Positions 46,300 through 57,420 of a stretch of 64,000 bases of DNA are shown piece by piece. Both the position numbers and the translations under genes were made by a program. The notes beneath the pieces are model-generated. The model saw only the letters and a program-made list of their open reading frames with translations. It did not search any database and was not told where the DNA came from. Origin of the DNA: Rusavskia elegans (taxonomy: Eukaryota; Ascomycota; Lecanoromycetes; Teloschistales; Teloschistaceae); contig SAUG01000154.1 in assembly GCA_011316305.1 (NCBI GenBank), forward strand, positions 1-64,000, written 5' to 3'. Positions within the stretch are counted from its first letter, which is position 1; every line of letters starts with the position of its first letter.

Positions 46300-49200
46300 C
46301 TATAAAGGTATTTTCCTTTTATATCTCGAAATTAAATATCCATTATAATAGCGGTCCGGAATTGGCTAATTTTAAAAGAAATATATAAAATACCGGATAT
46401 ATTTTAATATCTTTAAATAAATCAAATTTAAAGTTCTAAAATCTTCTAATCTCTTTAATTAAAAATAGTCCGACTTTAATATAGTTAAATTTTTTATTTG
46501 GAGTTTTTATTTTTAGATTTTCTATAAAAAAGTATACTTTATTTTCCTTTTTTAGCTAAAGTACTATTATTTATTTCTTATTTTAGTAATTATACGGTTT
46601 TTTTTTATTATATTTAATTCTTTTATATTAAATATTATTTATACTATGAGTAGAAAAAAAATCGAATTATCCTAAATGTCGTTAATATAATACTTTAGAT
46701 ATTTTTCTAAGGTTTAGTTAATATATTCTATCTATCTATCTATTATCGAATAGAAAGCTATTAATATTTTTAACTTTATACTATAAAGAGAAATAAAGGT
46801 TTTCTAATAGTTTAAAATAAAAAGTTTATTTCTATTATTTATTAATACTTCTAGTAGTCTATAGTATCGAAATAATCGATCTAGAATAATAAATCTAAGT
46901 TATTCTACTATAAAGTCTTTTTATAATAGAATTTTATAGATAAATTTTATAAGTCTGTTTACTATATTAAATATTAAGTTATATTTTATATTTATCGTCG
47001 GGAGTTTTAATTTTAGGAATTTAATAATAATATCTAATATAACTTCCTTCTATAGTAAATCCGATAGTTTCTAATACTAGATCTTTCTATAATAAGTATA
47101 TATACTATATTTCTTTTACTAATAACTAAAATATTGTTTAATATATATTTTAATATATTACTTTATATTAGAAAACTAGTAATACTATTATAAAAGTTAT
47201 ATTGTTTTTATTATATCTAAATATTTTTATTGTATTTTATTATAGTATTCCTTAATATATTCGTCGATTTTATTATCTAGTATTTATAGTTTTTTTTCTT
47301 CGATAGAAAACTATTTTAAATCGTTTCGGAATATATCTAGTATTATATTTTTTTTATATAAATTTACTAATAGTAATCTATTTTTATTAACTTTAAGGAT
47401 ACTATTATTAAAAATCTCTTTTATTTTTATATAATTATTTCTTCGACTTAAAATATCTATTTTTCTATTTTCTATATCTAGAATAGAGTATATTTTAATT
47501 TTATATTAACTAAATTATTTAGACTATCGTATTTTTCTTCTCTTTAATTATTTTATAATTACAAAATATAAAAGGTTTTTATAATCTATAAAGATTATTA
47601 ATTCTAGTAATTCTTCGGCGTATATTTTCTACTATTTTAGTATAGCTACTATAGCTAGTAGTTCCTTATTATAGATATTATAATTCTATTCCGCTAGCGA
47701 TAACTTTTTTAATATATATACTACCGAGTACTACTTACTATCGTATTAATATAGTACTATTAGAAAAGATATATATCTATAGCTAGATCTAATAAATCCG
47801 TTTCTATTCGTTATAGTTTTTTTAAATCGAATATTTTAAATACTAGGTCTTTTATATATTCTCCTTTAAGATTTTCGAATATCTATTATTTTCTTTCTTT
47901 CTAGTATTATTTAAAGGTATTTTTTATTAAAGTTTTAAATACGGGAGCTCTTTTAAAAAAAATTTTTATAAACTTTCGATTATAGTTTATAAATCCGAAA
48001 AATCTTTATATTTCTTTAATATTTATTAGTATCTTCTATTCTATAATAGCTTTTAATTTACTAGGATCGATATATAATCCGTTATAGTAAATAATAAATC
48101 CTAAAATATTAATTTCTTTTTTATAGAATTCGTATTTTTCTAATTTAAAATATAAGTCTTTTTCTTCTAGGTATTTAAAAACTATATTAACGTATTATAT
48201 ATATTTTTTAAATATTATAGAAAAAACTGGAATATTATCGAGATAGATAATAATAAATATATCTAGATATTTTCTATAAATTTTATTAATTATATTCTAA
48301 TAGATTATCGAAATATTTATAAACCCGAATAATATACTTATATATTTATAATAACTATACTTTATTTGGAAAGCTACTTTCTATTTTTTTCCGGCTTTTA
48401 TCTATATAAGATTATATATCTTTTAAAAGTTAAATTTTATAAAACATTATATTCTAGAAAGTCTATCCTAAAGTTTATTAATATTTAGTAGGAAATATCG
48501 ATTTTAATTATAAAATCGTTTAGTTTCCGGTAATTAATATATAGACGAAATATTCCGTTCTTTTTAGATAAAAAGAGGATCGGGTATTCTATCGGTAATT
48601 AGAATTTTCTAATTAATTCTTTTTTTATATTTTCGTCTAGATATTTATAGAATATTTCGAATTCTATTATAAATAATATATAGATAGATCCAAATATAGG
48701 TTATTTATTTTATTTAAATCCAACTTCGTAATTCTATAATTAATATCTAGATAGTGTTTCTATAATTACCTCTTTCCGAAATAAGTTTATCTAATTCTTA
48801 GATTTACCTAGAATCCTTTTTAATAGGTTTTCTATTAATATTTTATTAGATAATATAGAGTTTTTAAAAGGTTTATAATTTTTCTTTCTACTTCTATCTT
48901 ATTAATCTAGCTAACCTCTTTCGTTATTTAACGAGTCGGACCTGAATAATTTCTAGTCGTCTTTTTTCGAAGCTAAAATTCGTGCTTTATATTCTATTTT
49001 TTATTCATCTAAAGTCTCTATATTAATATAGACTAGATATTCCCTATATAAAAATATTATTTAAAGGTAAATATTCGTTTCTTCTAATCTATTACTAGAT
49101 TATAATCTTTTAATTAAAGTATTCTAAATACGATTATATGGCTAGCTATCTAAATAATATTAAACTAGAATTCTTTTTAGTACTAATTAATTATTATTTA

Positions 49201-50250
49201 AAACGATATTATTTCTTTTATAATCTTTCTATTTCTATTCGATATTTTACTTTTATCGATAACTATTAAATTATATAGGTCCTTTTTTTTAATTTAAAAG
49301 AACCTTTTCTTTTTAATTAAATTCTTTAATATAAAATTTCCGATAACGCCCAAATTAATAAATACTTTAACTTTTTATAGTCTATTATTAATTTTAATAA
49401 TTATTTTAATCTCGAATATATATATATAGCTAACTAAATTTGTAATTTCTTCTAGACTATAAAATTATAGGTTTATAATATATCTATAACTATAAGATTT
49501 TAACTTTTCTCGAATTATTATTTTAATTATCGTATTTTTTTTTATAATCTATTTATAAAATATATCCATAGAATTTCTAATTAAAGATTTTATTTTCTTT
49601 CTACTATTTTTCTAGTATTTATATCTACTATATATAATATTTTCGGAATAGTTATAAATATTATAATTTCTAACTTTAATAGATATTATTTAAACGCGTC
49701 GGTATAGCTTTAATAAATACTATTCGGCTTTTTTTTTTTCTAATTTATAGATTCAATAGCTATTATTATAGCAGGCGGTCTAATTAAGTAGTATATATTA
49801 ATCTCTTATTATTATATTCTTCTATTATAATATTAGTTTAAAATTAACTTTATTTTTAAAAATATTACTTCTAAGTTCTTTTTTTAATATTTCGATAATT
49901 TTATATATTTTTTAATTCTACTAATTATTTAATAGATATTTATTATTAATATATATTTTATAAATATTTTAATATCTTTTATAGATTATTATAAATTCCT
50001 TTTTATTATTTTCTTATTATAAAGGGCCTAAAGGTATACTAGTTTAATATCTACTATTATTATTATTTTCTATCTAGAAGTGGCTTTCTTTCTAGTAGGT
50101 TCTATTAATATTTATAGCGAAATATTATTTATTATAGCTTCCTATAGTATTTTATCGTTCTTTATAAACGTATATTCTTTATTTAAACAGGTTTTCTAGA
50201 GTTTAAAACTACTATCGTCGTTTTCTAAAATTATTTCTTACTAGTCTTTA
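46300..50250 (-). pseudogene. Ty3-C pol (RT, RNase H, integrase), RIP-inactivated
   Basis: The RT has KVAFQIKYSYYKY near 48370 and the catalytic box IIIYLDNIPVFS at about 48215-48250 (YLDD with the last Asp changed to Asn). This is followed by NTNSI and ISILVN segments typical of the RT thumb side. RNase H shows IDYKNLLYF near 47555-47590 (family TDHKNLxYF, His to Tyr). The integrase core near 46730-47050 has VNRLIKF, INNRNKLFILNY and a SIKLKILIAFYS segment, where SDR and AFHPQTDG normally stand. The 45660-46300 tail should hold the integrase C-terminus, but I see no clear chromodomain. Confidence 0.83.
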
Positions 50251-50289
50251 GGATTTATCCTTCGCGTAGCGTTAAGCTATCGTTATTAT

Positions 50290-51800
50290 ACTTTATTTAA
50301 TCGATATTCCTTCGCGAGATAGCCTAGTTTACTATAGTTATAGTATATTATAGAGGTTTTATTTGTTTTAATATTTCTAGGATTCTACCCTTTATATTAC
50401 TATTATATAATATCTAGTTCTATTAGTATAAATCTATAGTAGCTATCTCCGGTTTATTTATTTAGCTATAGTCTTCTATAGACTTATTCCGGATAACGTT
50501 CTACGTTATTTTATAATTTACTATTATAGTATTCTTTATCAGCGAATCCTGAAATGGATTTTCAGATTAGACCGGCTGACAGCCAAATAATCCAAATAAT
50601 CCAAATAATCCAAATAATCTAAAAATCCAAAAAGTAGATTTTCGATGGATTAGAGTTCTAATAGTATCTATAGTACGAATATCTGCTTAGAAAGCAGCCT
50701 AAAATAGAATCTATATATAGGCTAAAAATAAGTCTATATAACCTAACTCGAAAATAAGGTTTAGCGGCCGCCGCTAAAAGCGAGAATAACGGAAATCGAA
50801 TATCTATTTAATAAACCACGCTAGACCTAATCTAGTTAGATTCTAGTAAAGAAACCTAAGATTTTCGATCTAGATAAAGCTAGCCTAGCGGTATATACAG
50901 GCGTATATAGACCTACTAACTAATAAGGACTTAAACGAATTTAAAATCGAATCTCTAAATCTTCTTAGCCGGTCTCAGCCGATCTCAGCCGTCTCAGCCG
51001 TTTAGCCGTCTTAGCCGTCTTAGCCGCGTAGCCACGCAGCTTCGGGTATACCCGAAACCGGCTGACAAGCCGCTTGCAAGCCGCTCTCAGCCGTACCGGC
51101 TGAGAACTGGCTGAGACGGCTGAGACGGCTGAAACCGACTTCAAGCCGGTTTTGGGAAATGCTGATATTCTATATCTCTTTTATATAATCTATTATTAAA
51201 ATCGATAGATATTCTATTTAAATTATCTAGTATATTATATACTCGACTATTATATATAAATTCGTTTTTTATTCGCTTTTTAAATCTTTATCTAAATATT
51301 ATATATAGGGCGTCGTCATTCTATTCCGTTAGTAGTACCCATTCTTTAAATTATATAGCGTAGTTAATTACTACGTCCCTCGCGTTTAGTAGTTAAAATC
51401 TCGTTTAAAATTCTAAAGATTTTATAAATAATTTTTTTAAATTTTTATAAACTATATAAAGATACGTTCGTAATTTTCTTTACTATCTATATATTAGTAA
51501 AAGAGAGGTTTTATCCAGTATTAAACTTGTTTTCGAAAGTAGAATATAGTAAAAAGAATCTTTTTCTTTTTAGATATAGGATGGAATACGAAGTATATAT
51601 CTAATTATATAAACTAGTCTTCGAGTTTATTATAATCTCTATAGTATTTACCGGGCTTATTAACTTTAATACTATAAAGACGTTAGTTAGTAGTAGAAAT
51701 ACTAACCTCTTTTCTACTACTATTATTTTTTATCTAGATTTCCTTCTTTTTAGATTCGGACTTTTTTACTATAGAGTTAGAATTATTTAAAATAGGAATT
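50290..51800 (-). pseudogene. Ty3-C gag, RIP-inactivated and split by PAL630
   Basis: A capsid-type segment at about 51200-51440 reads VVINYAI, then FKEWVLLTE, then NDDALYIIFR and LDNLNRISIDFNNRLYKR, the usual pattern of Ty3 Gag. PAL630 interrupts the gene at 50537-51167. A zinc knuckle follows at about 50305-50352, reading YYNYSKLGYLAKEY: C-x2-C-x4-H-x4-C spacing with every ligand turned into Tyr. Gag would coat the element's RNA. Confidence 0.8.
50537..51167. mobile_element. PAL630 element, younger copy
   Basis: 631 bp from TATCAGCGAATCC to AAATGCTGATA. The ends read TA-TCAGC and GCTGA-TA, consistent with a TA duplication and 5 bp inverted ends. Near the left end AAATAATCC repeats four times (about 50584-50622). 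The right third (50965-51150) is a hairpin: runs of CTCAGCCG and TTAGCCG facing GGCTGAGA and GGCTGAAA. It keeps TGAG and CAGCC dinucleotides lost in the 6324 copy, so it saw less RIP. No coding capacity. Confidence 0.8.
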
Positions 51801-51840
51801 TAATATTAACCTGCGATAGATATTCTAAAGATATTTAAAA

Positions 51841-53288
51841 TATTATAGAGCTACCTAAAAGATCTAGTATCTCTAACAGTTAATTAGATTTATTAATATA
51901 TCTATAAACGGATGTATAATAGATAATTATTTAAATTAATTAAAAATAAATTAGTTAGTTACTAGAACAGTATATAGTGATAATCCCTCTTAGAAGATTT
52001 CTATTTGAAGTTATATTGAGTTTTTATATATATATGTTTTATCAACGTTTTATACGATAACGATTGTTATATTTTATATGCAGCAAAGAAATTTTTACTG
52101 CCAGAGGTATATTTATCTAGTAAAATTTATAGCGCAGTTAATTATATTAACTATTTTCTTCTTTATTCGATTACGAATCCTCTACTATCCAGTCTTTCCT
52201 CGATATTATAAATAATTAGGAGTATCTAATATTTCCGCTATATCTATCTGCTATACTATAAAATAATTATCTATATTTATTATATCGGCTATCTTTATTA
52301 TATAGTCTATATCTAAACGTTCCGTTAAACTATTAAAGTATTCTTTAGTCTACCTAGCTTTAAAAAGGTCGCTAGGTAGTACGCTAGCTACTATAGCTAG
52401 AAGCTTTACCCGATCGATTAGGCTAAAAAGAGATAGGAAGGTTAAATAGCACGTTTTAAAGGCGGTAAGGAGGAAATCTAGATTAAAGTCGAAATAGATT
52501 ATTCTAGCTATAATAAGATAGTCGATAACCGCGCAGGTAGATATAGTTATTACGGATATAGATACTACCGTCTGGTTTAACTTATAGCTGTAGCTGTTAC
52601 GGGAGTATATACGTACGTAAAGGCTTCTAGTAAGTTATAGTACTTGCGAAGAGTATTATAGGGCTTATATTACTGGTAAATAAAGAAGAAACGATAACTA
52701 CGAAGTATATTTATCTATAAAAATTTCTACGTTAATTAAATTATCGGTAGAAGGATACGTTATATTACTAAATAAATTTGAATTAAAATTCTATAGAAAG
52801 AACCGTTATTTATATTAACTAAACTAGGATATAAATTCTACTACCGTATATTTAATACTAGTATACTAGCGTTTGATTTACTTACCGAACCACTGGTTCA
52901 CCGGGTACCAAAATCAAAACAAATAACTAAATATAGTGATAATTAATAAATTAAATACGAGTTATAAAGACGTCGAGTTCAGGATCTATATAGATAAAAA
53001 AAATCCTCTACTATTTAAATTATTTATAGACTAAAATAACTAAAATAGCGTTATTTTAGAGTATTTATTTATTAAAACTATTAAAAACAAAGTACTTATA
53101 GTATTTATTTACTAAAACTACTAAAAGTAAAGTATTAATAGTTTTATATTACTAAAACTACTAAAATACTCTTTAGTATTAATATCTAGACCGTCTATAT
53201 ATCTCTGCCTGCCGAGGCGTAATAGGAAATCCAGCGTTGTACTAAATACTATCGCGTTTCTAGAAGCACGCCGCCTGTATTTATAACA
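51841..53288 (-). repeat. 5' LTR of Ty3-C, interrupted by R943
   Basis: About 489 bp without the insertion. It ends GTATTTATAACA at 53288. Confidence 0.8.
51985..52931 (+). repeat. R943 repeat, full length, in the Ty3-C LTR
   Basis: 947 bp from CCCTCTTAGAAG to AAATAACTAAA with a perfect 12 bp TSD TATAGTGATAAT (51973-51984 and 52932-52943). The antisense frame includes a DFLLTAFKTCYLTFLS segment and then SLIDRVKLLAIVASVLPSD. Confidence 0.9.
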
Positions 53289-53326
53289 AATTATCGATAG
53301 AACTCTATATCGAAATAGCCAGGCTA

Positions 53327-53880
53327 TATTTTTAAAACATTCGATAATATCGTAAATTAAAGTAACTATTTTCTATTTATAAAATTCACGATTTTGATAT
53401 TTGTTTAATAGAAAAAATATTGCGGTCGTTGAAATATTACGATTATTTGTCGCGTTTTCGAGATATTTCGAAAAAACGATCTTTAAAATACGTATATCAA
53501 AGCTGATATCGATTCCGCTTGTATCGTTTAAATATTATTGCGAATACAAAATTGGATTTTAAAAAAAACCTGATATTATATTAGTATTTTACGAAATAAA
53601 ATAGATCTATATATATTAAATACAAATAATAAATGATAACGTTAAAACGATTTTATAGTTTCAATCTAAACGATAGTAAAAGAAATAAATATTTTAATTT
53701 TAATAGATTGATCTAAAGTAATAACTGCTATCAAATAAAATTATTTATAGTAGAAAGAAATCTATAGACTGATCGTATACTAGCCTGCTAAAGCCTGCGG
53801 GTCGAATTTAATAAGTATATTTATTAGTAGATACTGGTACGGAGCGGGCTAAAACGGGCTGGCTTTAAACCTAGCTTCGT
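53327..53880. other. Transition from RIPped DNA to the gene island
   Basis: AT-rich with gradually more TpG and CpA. From about 53,850 composition becomes normal. No gene is seen in it. Confidence 0.5.
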
Positions 53881-53918
53881 GCGGAACCGCTGCCAGCTCT
53901 GACGAATACTTCTAATTA

Positions 53919-53944
53919 TAGATTGCACTATTAGATTGCACTAT
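53919..53944 (+). repeat. Perfect 13 bp tandem repeat at the island edge
   Basis: TAGATTGCACTAT occurs twice without a gap (53919-53931, 53932-53944). It could be an excision footprint or a chance short tandem. Confidence 0.8.
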
Positions 53945-54084
53945 CTATTTTGGCTTACGTGGCTGACCCCCCTGCCAGCGCTCCCGCAATATTGCATTCA
54001 AATGTTGCGCTCCCGAGATACTCCGGAAAGTTAACCCCAGGCAGCTCAAACTCTTTATCAACCTGCGCACTTCCCTTTTTTGCA

Positions 54085-54090
54085 TATAAA
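54085..54090 (+). promoter_or_regulatory. Candidate TATA box
   Basis: TATAAA in normal-composition DNA, 556 bases before the chosen ATG. An ATG followed at once by TAG sits at 54133-54138, which would be a minimal upstream ORF if transcription starts near 54,110-54,120. The long leader could also hide an intron or an upstream exon that I cannot place. Confidence 0.3.
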
Positions 54091-54645
54091 CAGCAGTCAA
54101 TCCTAGCCTCAATTGTCATTTCATCCCTTACCATGTAGCACTAAACGTTTTCGGTGCAGCACATGTCTAAATGGTTGCGTTCCGACGGTCGTTAACGATG
54201 GCAGGAGCACGGTGGCGAGTGAGATGGAAAGGAAGAGGGTGACCCAAATGCGGGTCCGATCGCGCATCGTACAGCTCATTGTTCCAGATTTGTTCTTGGA
54301 TGCACATACTATGACCATATGGTACCCAAAGGCCATGCTGGAAGAGAGTGTGCCCGGCTACCCGCATCATGATCAAGCCACTCAGCTCTATCCGACCCCC
54401 TCGACAAGGCCACAGATAGCGATCATTGGTTTGCGTACGCTGTCCGCATGGGGGCCAGACCGACGCGGACTTGATGTAGGTCTTATTAGACTCCTGCTTT
54501 GTCCATCCTATCCACCAACGACGTCTTGGACTTGCTACGAACCGATACCGTCGAAACTTTAACCAACGACTCTGCCGGAACAATACAATATTACAAGGGA
54601 ATAGCATATACTAAGTCTATCCTTATTACTTTTTGCGCTGTCGAG

Positions 54646-56517
54646 ATGAGCAAGCCCTTCGATAAGAACGGCATGGCTTATGAAGCCCTCATCCCCCAGC
54701 ATGCCCATTCCACAAAGCTGATACGGTGTCTCACCCGCTCTGATGATTCTGGCTTGTGGATTGTTTGTAAAGCATGGTATCTGCCCCTTGTTCACTTAAT
54801 GGCCTGTATTGCCCTTATCGTTGGCATCATCCGGCTCGACAACCACCAATTCGAGATCGGAGAAGCGCCAACAATATTTACCACCAAGTACCGACTGCAT
54901 CAGGCTCAAGTCACGGCGCTCATTTCTCTTGGGCTAGTCCTTGTCAGGCTCGTAGCTAGCAGCTCGTCTGTACTCCTTGCATGGAGAATTGTCTTCGTCC
55001 TTCTCGAAAAGCGAGGCATTACACTGGGCGAGCTTGCGCGCTTGACTAATTTTCGCGTTCCTATCCTTCCAGGGAAGCAGTCACGCAAGTCTTTGCTGTG
55101 GTCTGTTTGGGCCGCTACGACAATTATTTTGCTATGGCCTCAGGGTTTTGCAGCCCCGTTGGCGTCTTCTTCGATCTCCTGGATACCCGGTACAACAGTA
55201 CTCCCAGAGTCCAAGTCGACATCCGTTGCAAGTTTCGGCGATTATGCAGATTGGCCCGTATTATTGGCTGGTGATTTTCGCATGTCTGCAATCATGGCAT
55301 CTGTAGCAATGACTGCAAAAGATCCTACGTACGCCTTCCACGCATCTCCAATTCCACTTCGAAGACATTTCAACCCCTCCCAGACCATACCAGATGGTAG
55401 CAAAATCGATTTGACTGTGCCATACTTCACTGTCAATCTACGCTGGGTTGACGCGTCAAGCGACGGGCGATCTCGTTGGGCAGGAGACTCAGGTGCCCAG
55501 GATGTGAACGAAAACACCTACGGTATCAGATCCGAAGGAGCCGTCGGCATCATCCGAGACCAGAAATGGGACGCACGGGCGGCTATACCAGACGCCGCGA
55601 AGATTTTTCGGGGGAAGAAGTTTGTCGGAGTGCATTTGGGATATACCGCCTTTGGCGATGAACTTCCGGACGGATCCCGCGCGAACAAAGACTCGAAGTG
55701 TCCTACAGTATCTGATACTTTTGGAAAGCTACCTGATGTCGAACAGCATCAGGTTGGATTCAGTTATAAAGGGGTAGGTTCATACGATTGCTATATATTT
55801 GCGGAGGCCACGATCACAGCGGGCAGCTTCCCAGCAAAGGCGTGCACTGTTACTACTTCGGTTGGCAATGCTGAGTTCTATGCCACATGCTCAACAGAGC
55901 GGGATGACAACGCGGTCGAGCAGCATTGGCTTACCGACCTGGCTCTCGATTTTACATCTGAAGTGCTCAAGTACACCGTCAGACAGAATTACACCCAGCC
56001 ATGGATCAACCGTAATCTAGACGACTATACTTCCGGCCTACTGACACTGGGCTACCACGCAGCCTGGTGTGGTTTGATGGAGCGCTTAGGAAACGATAGC
56101 GAGCCAGCCGTCTTACGGTCGGCATCGCCGATCGTCCTGGCCTCTGTTGACAATACAAGACTTTATATCTGGCTGGCAATGCATGCGACCCTTACCGTAT
56201 CAGCAATACTGGTGCTTTTCGCCCAGTGCGTCAGCAAAATCAAAACAATCCGTGATCCTACCGTTGCAGCGTTGACGATCGATTTGACTGGTATCGCCCA
56301 CAGCGGTCGTGCCGATGGGTTATGCAACGCAGTGACATTCAGCAGACGGTACAGAAAACTCCCCTCCTTGCGATGGGCAGAGAAAAGAACGAGGGCCGGG
56401 AGTGGCGAGGTCGACAACGCGGCCTGTCGGAAAGTCGTATTTGATGAAGAGGCTGTGGGAAGTGCTCGCTACCGACATCACAGGGATCAATTTGGTTGTG
56501 ACGAATTATCACACTAG
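54646..56517 (+). CDS. Four-helix fungal membrane protein of unknown function
   Basis: Intact intronless frame of 623 codons with normal codon use, the only one in the window. The frame is open back to 54499, but that upstream start would be TTG. The first in-frame ATG, giving MSKPFDKNGMAYEAL, is at 54646 and is preferred. Hydrophobic helices lie at about residues 46-65, 90-119 and 150-172, and a last one at 506-529 (LYIWLAMHATLTVSAILVLF). Between them is a polar domain of about 330 residues with several Cys and NxT/NxS sites (NYT, NDS), probably outside the cytoplasm or in a lumen. A tail of about 94 residues follows, with IRDPTVAALTIDLTGI and a basic stretch. The layout resembles uncharacterised membrane proteins common in Pezizomycotina, but I recognise no named domain or catalytic motif. 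No RIP stops are present, so it is probably single copy and functional. Confidence 0.8.
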   Translation: MSKPFDKNGMAYEALIPQHAHSTKLIRCLTRSDDSGLWIVCKAWYLPLVHLMACIALIVGIIRLDNHQFEIGEAPTIFTTKYRLHQAQVTALISLGLVLVRLVASSSSVLLAWRIVFVLLEKRGITLGELARLTNFRVPILPGKQSRKSLLWSVWAATTIILLWPQGFAAPLASSSISWIPGTTVLPESKSTSVASFGDYADWPVLLAGDFRMSAIMASVAMTAKDPTYAFHASPIPLRRHFNPSQTIPDGSKIDLTVPYFTVNLRWVDASSDGRSRWAGDSGAQDVNENTYGIRSEGAVGIIRDQKWDARAAIPDAAKIFRGKKFVGVHLGYTAFGDELPDGSRANKDSKCPTVSDTFGKLPDVEQHQVGFSYKGVGSYDCYIFAEATITAGSFPAKACTVTTSVGNAEFYATCSTERDDNAVEQHWLTDLALDFTSEVLKYTVRQNYTQPWINRNLDDYTSGLLTLGYHAAWCGLMERLGNDSEPAVLRSASPIVLASVDNTRLYIWLAMHATLTVSAILVLFAQCVSKIKTIRDPTVAALTIDLTGIAHSGRADGLCNAVTFSRRYRKLPSLRWAEKRTRAGSGEVDNAACRKVVFDEEAVGSARYRHHRDQFGCDELSH

Positions 56518-57420
56518 ACCCGCTGACCTTTTTGATGTTTCGTCACCTCCAGATGGTAATGAAACTCTTCATTATCCTTACGCCGGACTATGAAGCTCAT
56601 TTTATAAGCTTACGAGAGAAACAAATATCTATGTCTGACCCGAAAACTTTCAACGGCTCCGCCAAGGACAGTTCCATCCTTCCTACATGGATGTTTGCCC
56701 ATAGCAAGGTGTCTAGGTAGCCTTCTGCTAATGAGATGGATCTTGACCCGTTTTTCGCCTGTGATTCAAGCCCCTAATAGTGGGAAGGATGTTCTATTCA
56801 TATCTTATTTGCAAAATTGTAATAGACGTGAGACCTAGGACTGAATATCTACCAAACGGAGGATAAAGTGAGAGATATATACCATAGAAAAACCAGGTTA
56901 ATTGATCAAGCGAAGAGGGCGCCCGCATGAAGTAGACTCTGGCCAATACAAACCTTCTGAACAGGAAATAGAAGTTGTCGGAACCCGAAGTGGCGTTCTG
57001 TGTAACGGGAAGCTGGAAGTAAAGGGAGCCGTATTTTTGTTATTGAGGGCCACCAGTGGTTGCAGCAAATAATAGGAGAGACTAACCCTATAGAACTGCA
57101 AATACGGCCTTTGTTAGGTTTTCTACAAACGGTCTCGTCATCAAGATCGAATTTATCTTTATATAATATCTATATTCTCTAGATCTAAAATTGGTATATA
57201 ATCATTCGGATGCTTGTCTGAAAAATACCAAGATCCAAGACGTAAATATCAATCTTGCCGAAAAAACAACCTTTTGCAATAAAACCTTCCAGTACGAAGG
57301 CTTTCAAGATATAAAGCCAATTAATTGTAATCAAACGAGTTCTACGGGAGTTGAATAATCACTATATAATAGATAGTTTATTTCCAAGTATTGATTTCCA
57401 GTACTCTGTTTTATCCTTTT
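56518..57420. other. Downstream part of the gene island
   Basis: Normal base composition to about 57,130, then a gradual shift. It should hold the 3' UTR and terminator of the upstream gene. Short frames on both strands, including 67 codons at 56898-57101 (-), have no supporting features. Confidence 0.5.

Larger units (their letters stand above)
45153..53288 (-). mobile_element. Ty3-C: complete Ty3/gypsy element with nested PAL630 and R943
   Basis: The LTRs are 45153-45651 and 51841-53288 (about 490-499 bp without R943), from TATTATAGAGC to TTTATAACA. The flanks AAATA and AATTA match at 4 of 5. Net length without insertions is about 6.5 kb. Coding is on the minus strand in the order Gag with zinc knuckle, RT, RNase H, integrase. 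In contrast to TyP and TyG, it holds both gag and pol. All frames are RIPped. Confidence 0.87.
45010..53326. mobile_element. hAT-like MITE split by Ty3-C
   Basis: 45010-45152 resembles the MITE body (TTTATTAATTTCTATTTTAT, then TTCGAATCG) and stops in GAAATA. 53289-53326 resumes with TATCGATAG and ends ATAGCCAGGCTA. Joined across Ty3-C, they follow the order of other MITEs. The outer 8 bp flanks do not match, so the left end may be truncated. Confidence 0.6.

Noticed and set aside
54113..54607. Overlapping open frames of 149 (+) and 146 (-) codons upstream of the gene
   Set aside because: They overlap each other in normal-composition DNA, neither shows a domain, and they fit a leader or promoter region better. 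A spliced gene here cannot be excluded.
54499..54645. N-terminal extension of the membrane-protein gene
   Set aside because: The frame begins at TTG. The first ATG is at 54646, and the extension adds no recognisable feature.
56898..57101. 67-codon minus-strand frame as a small secreted protein
   Set aside because: The N-terminus is only weakly hydrophobic, has no clear cleavage site and no Cys pattern, so support is too thin.
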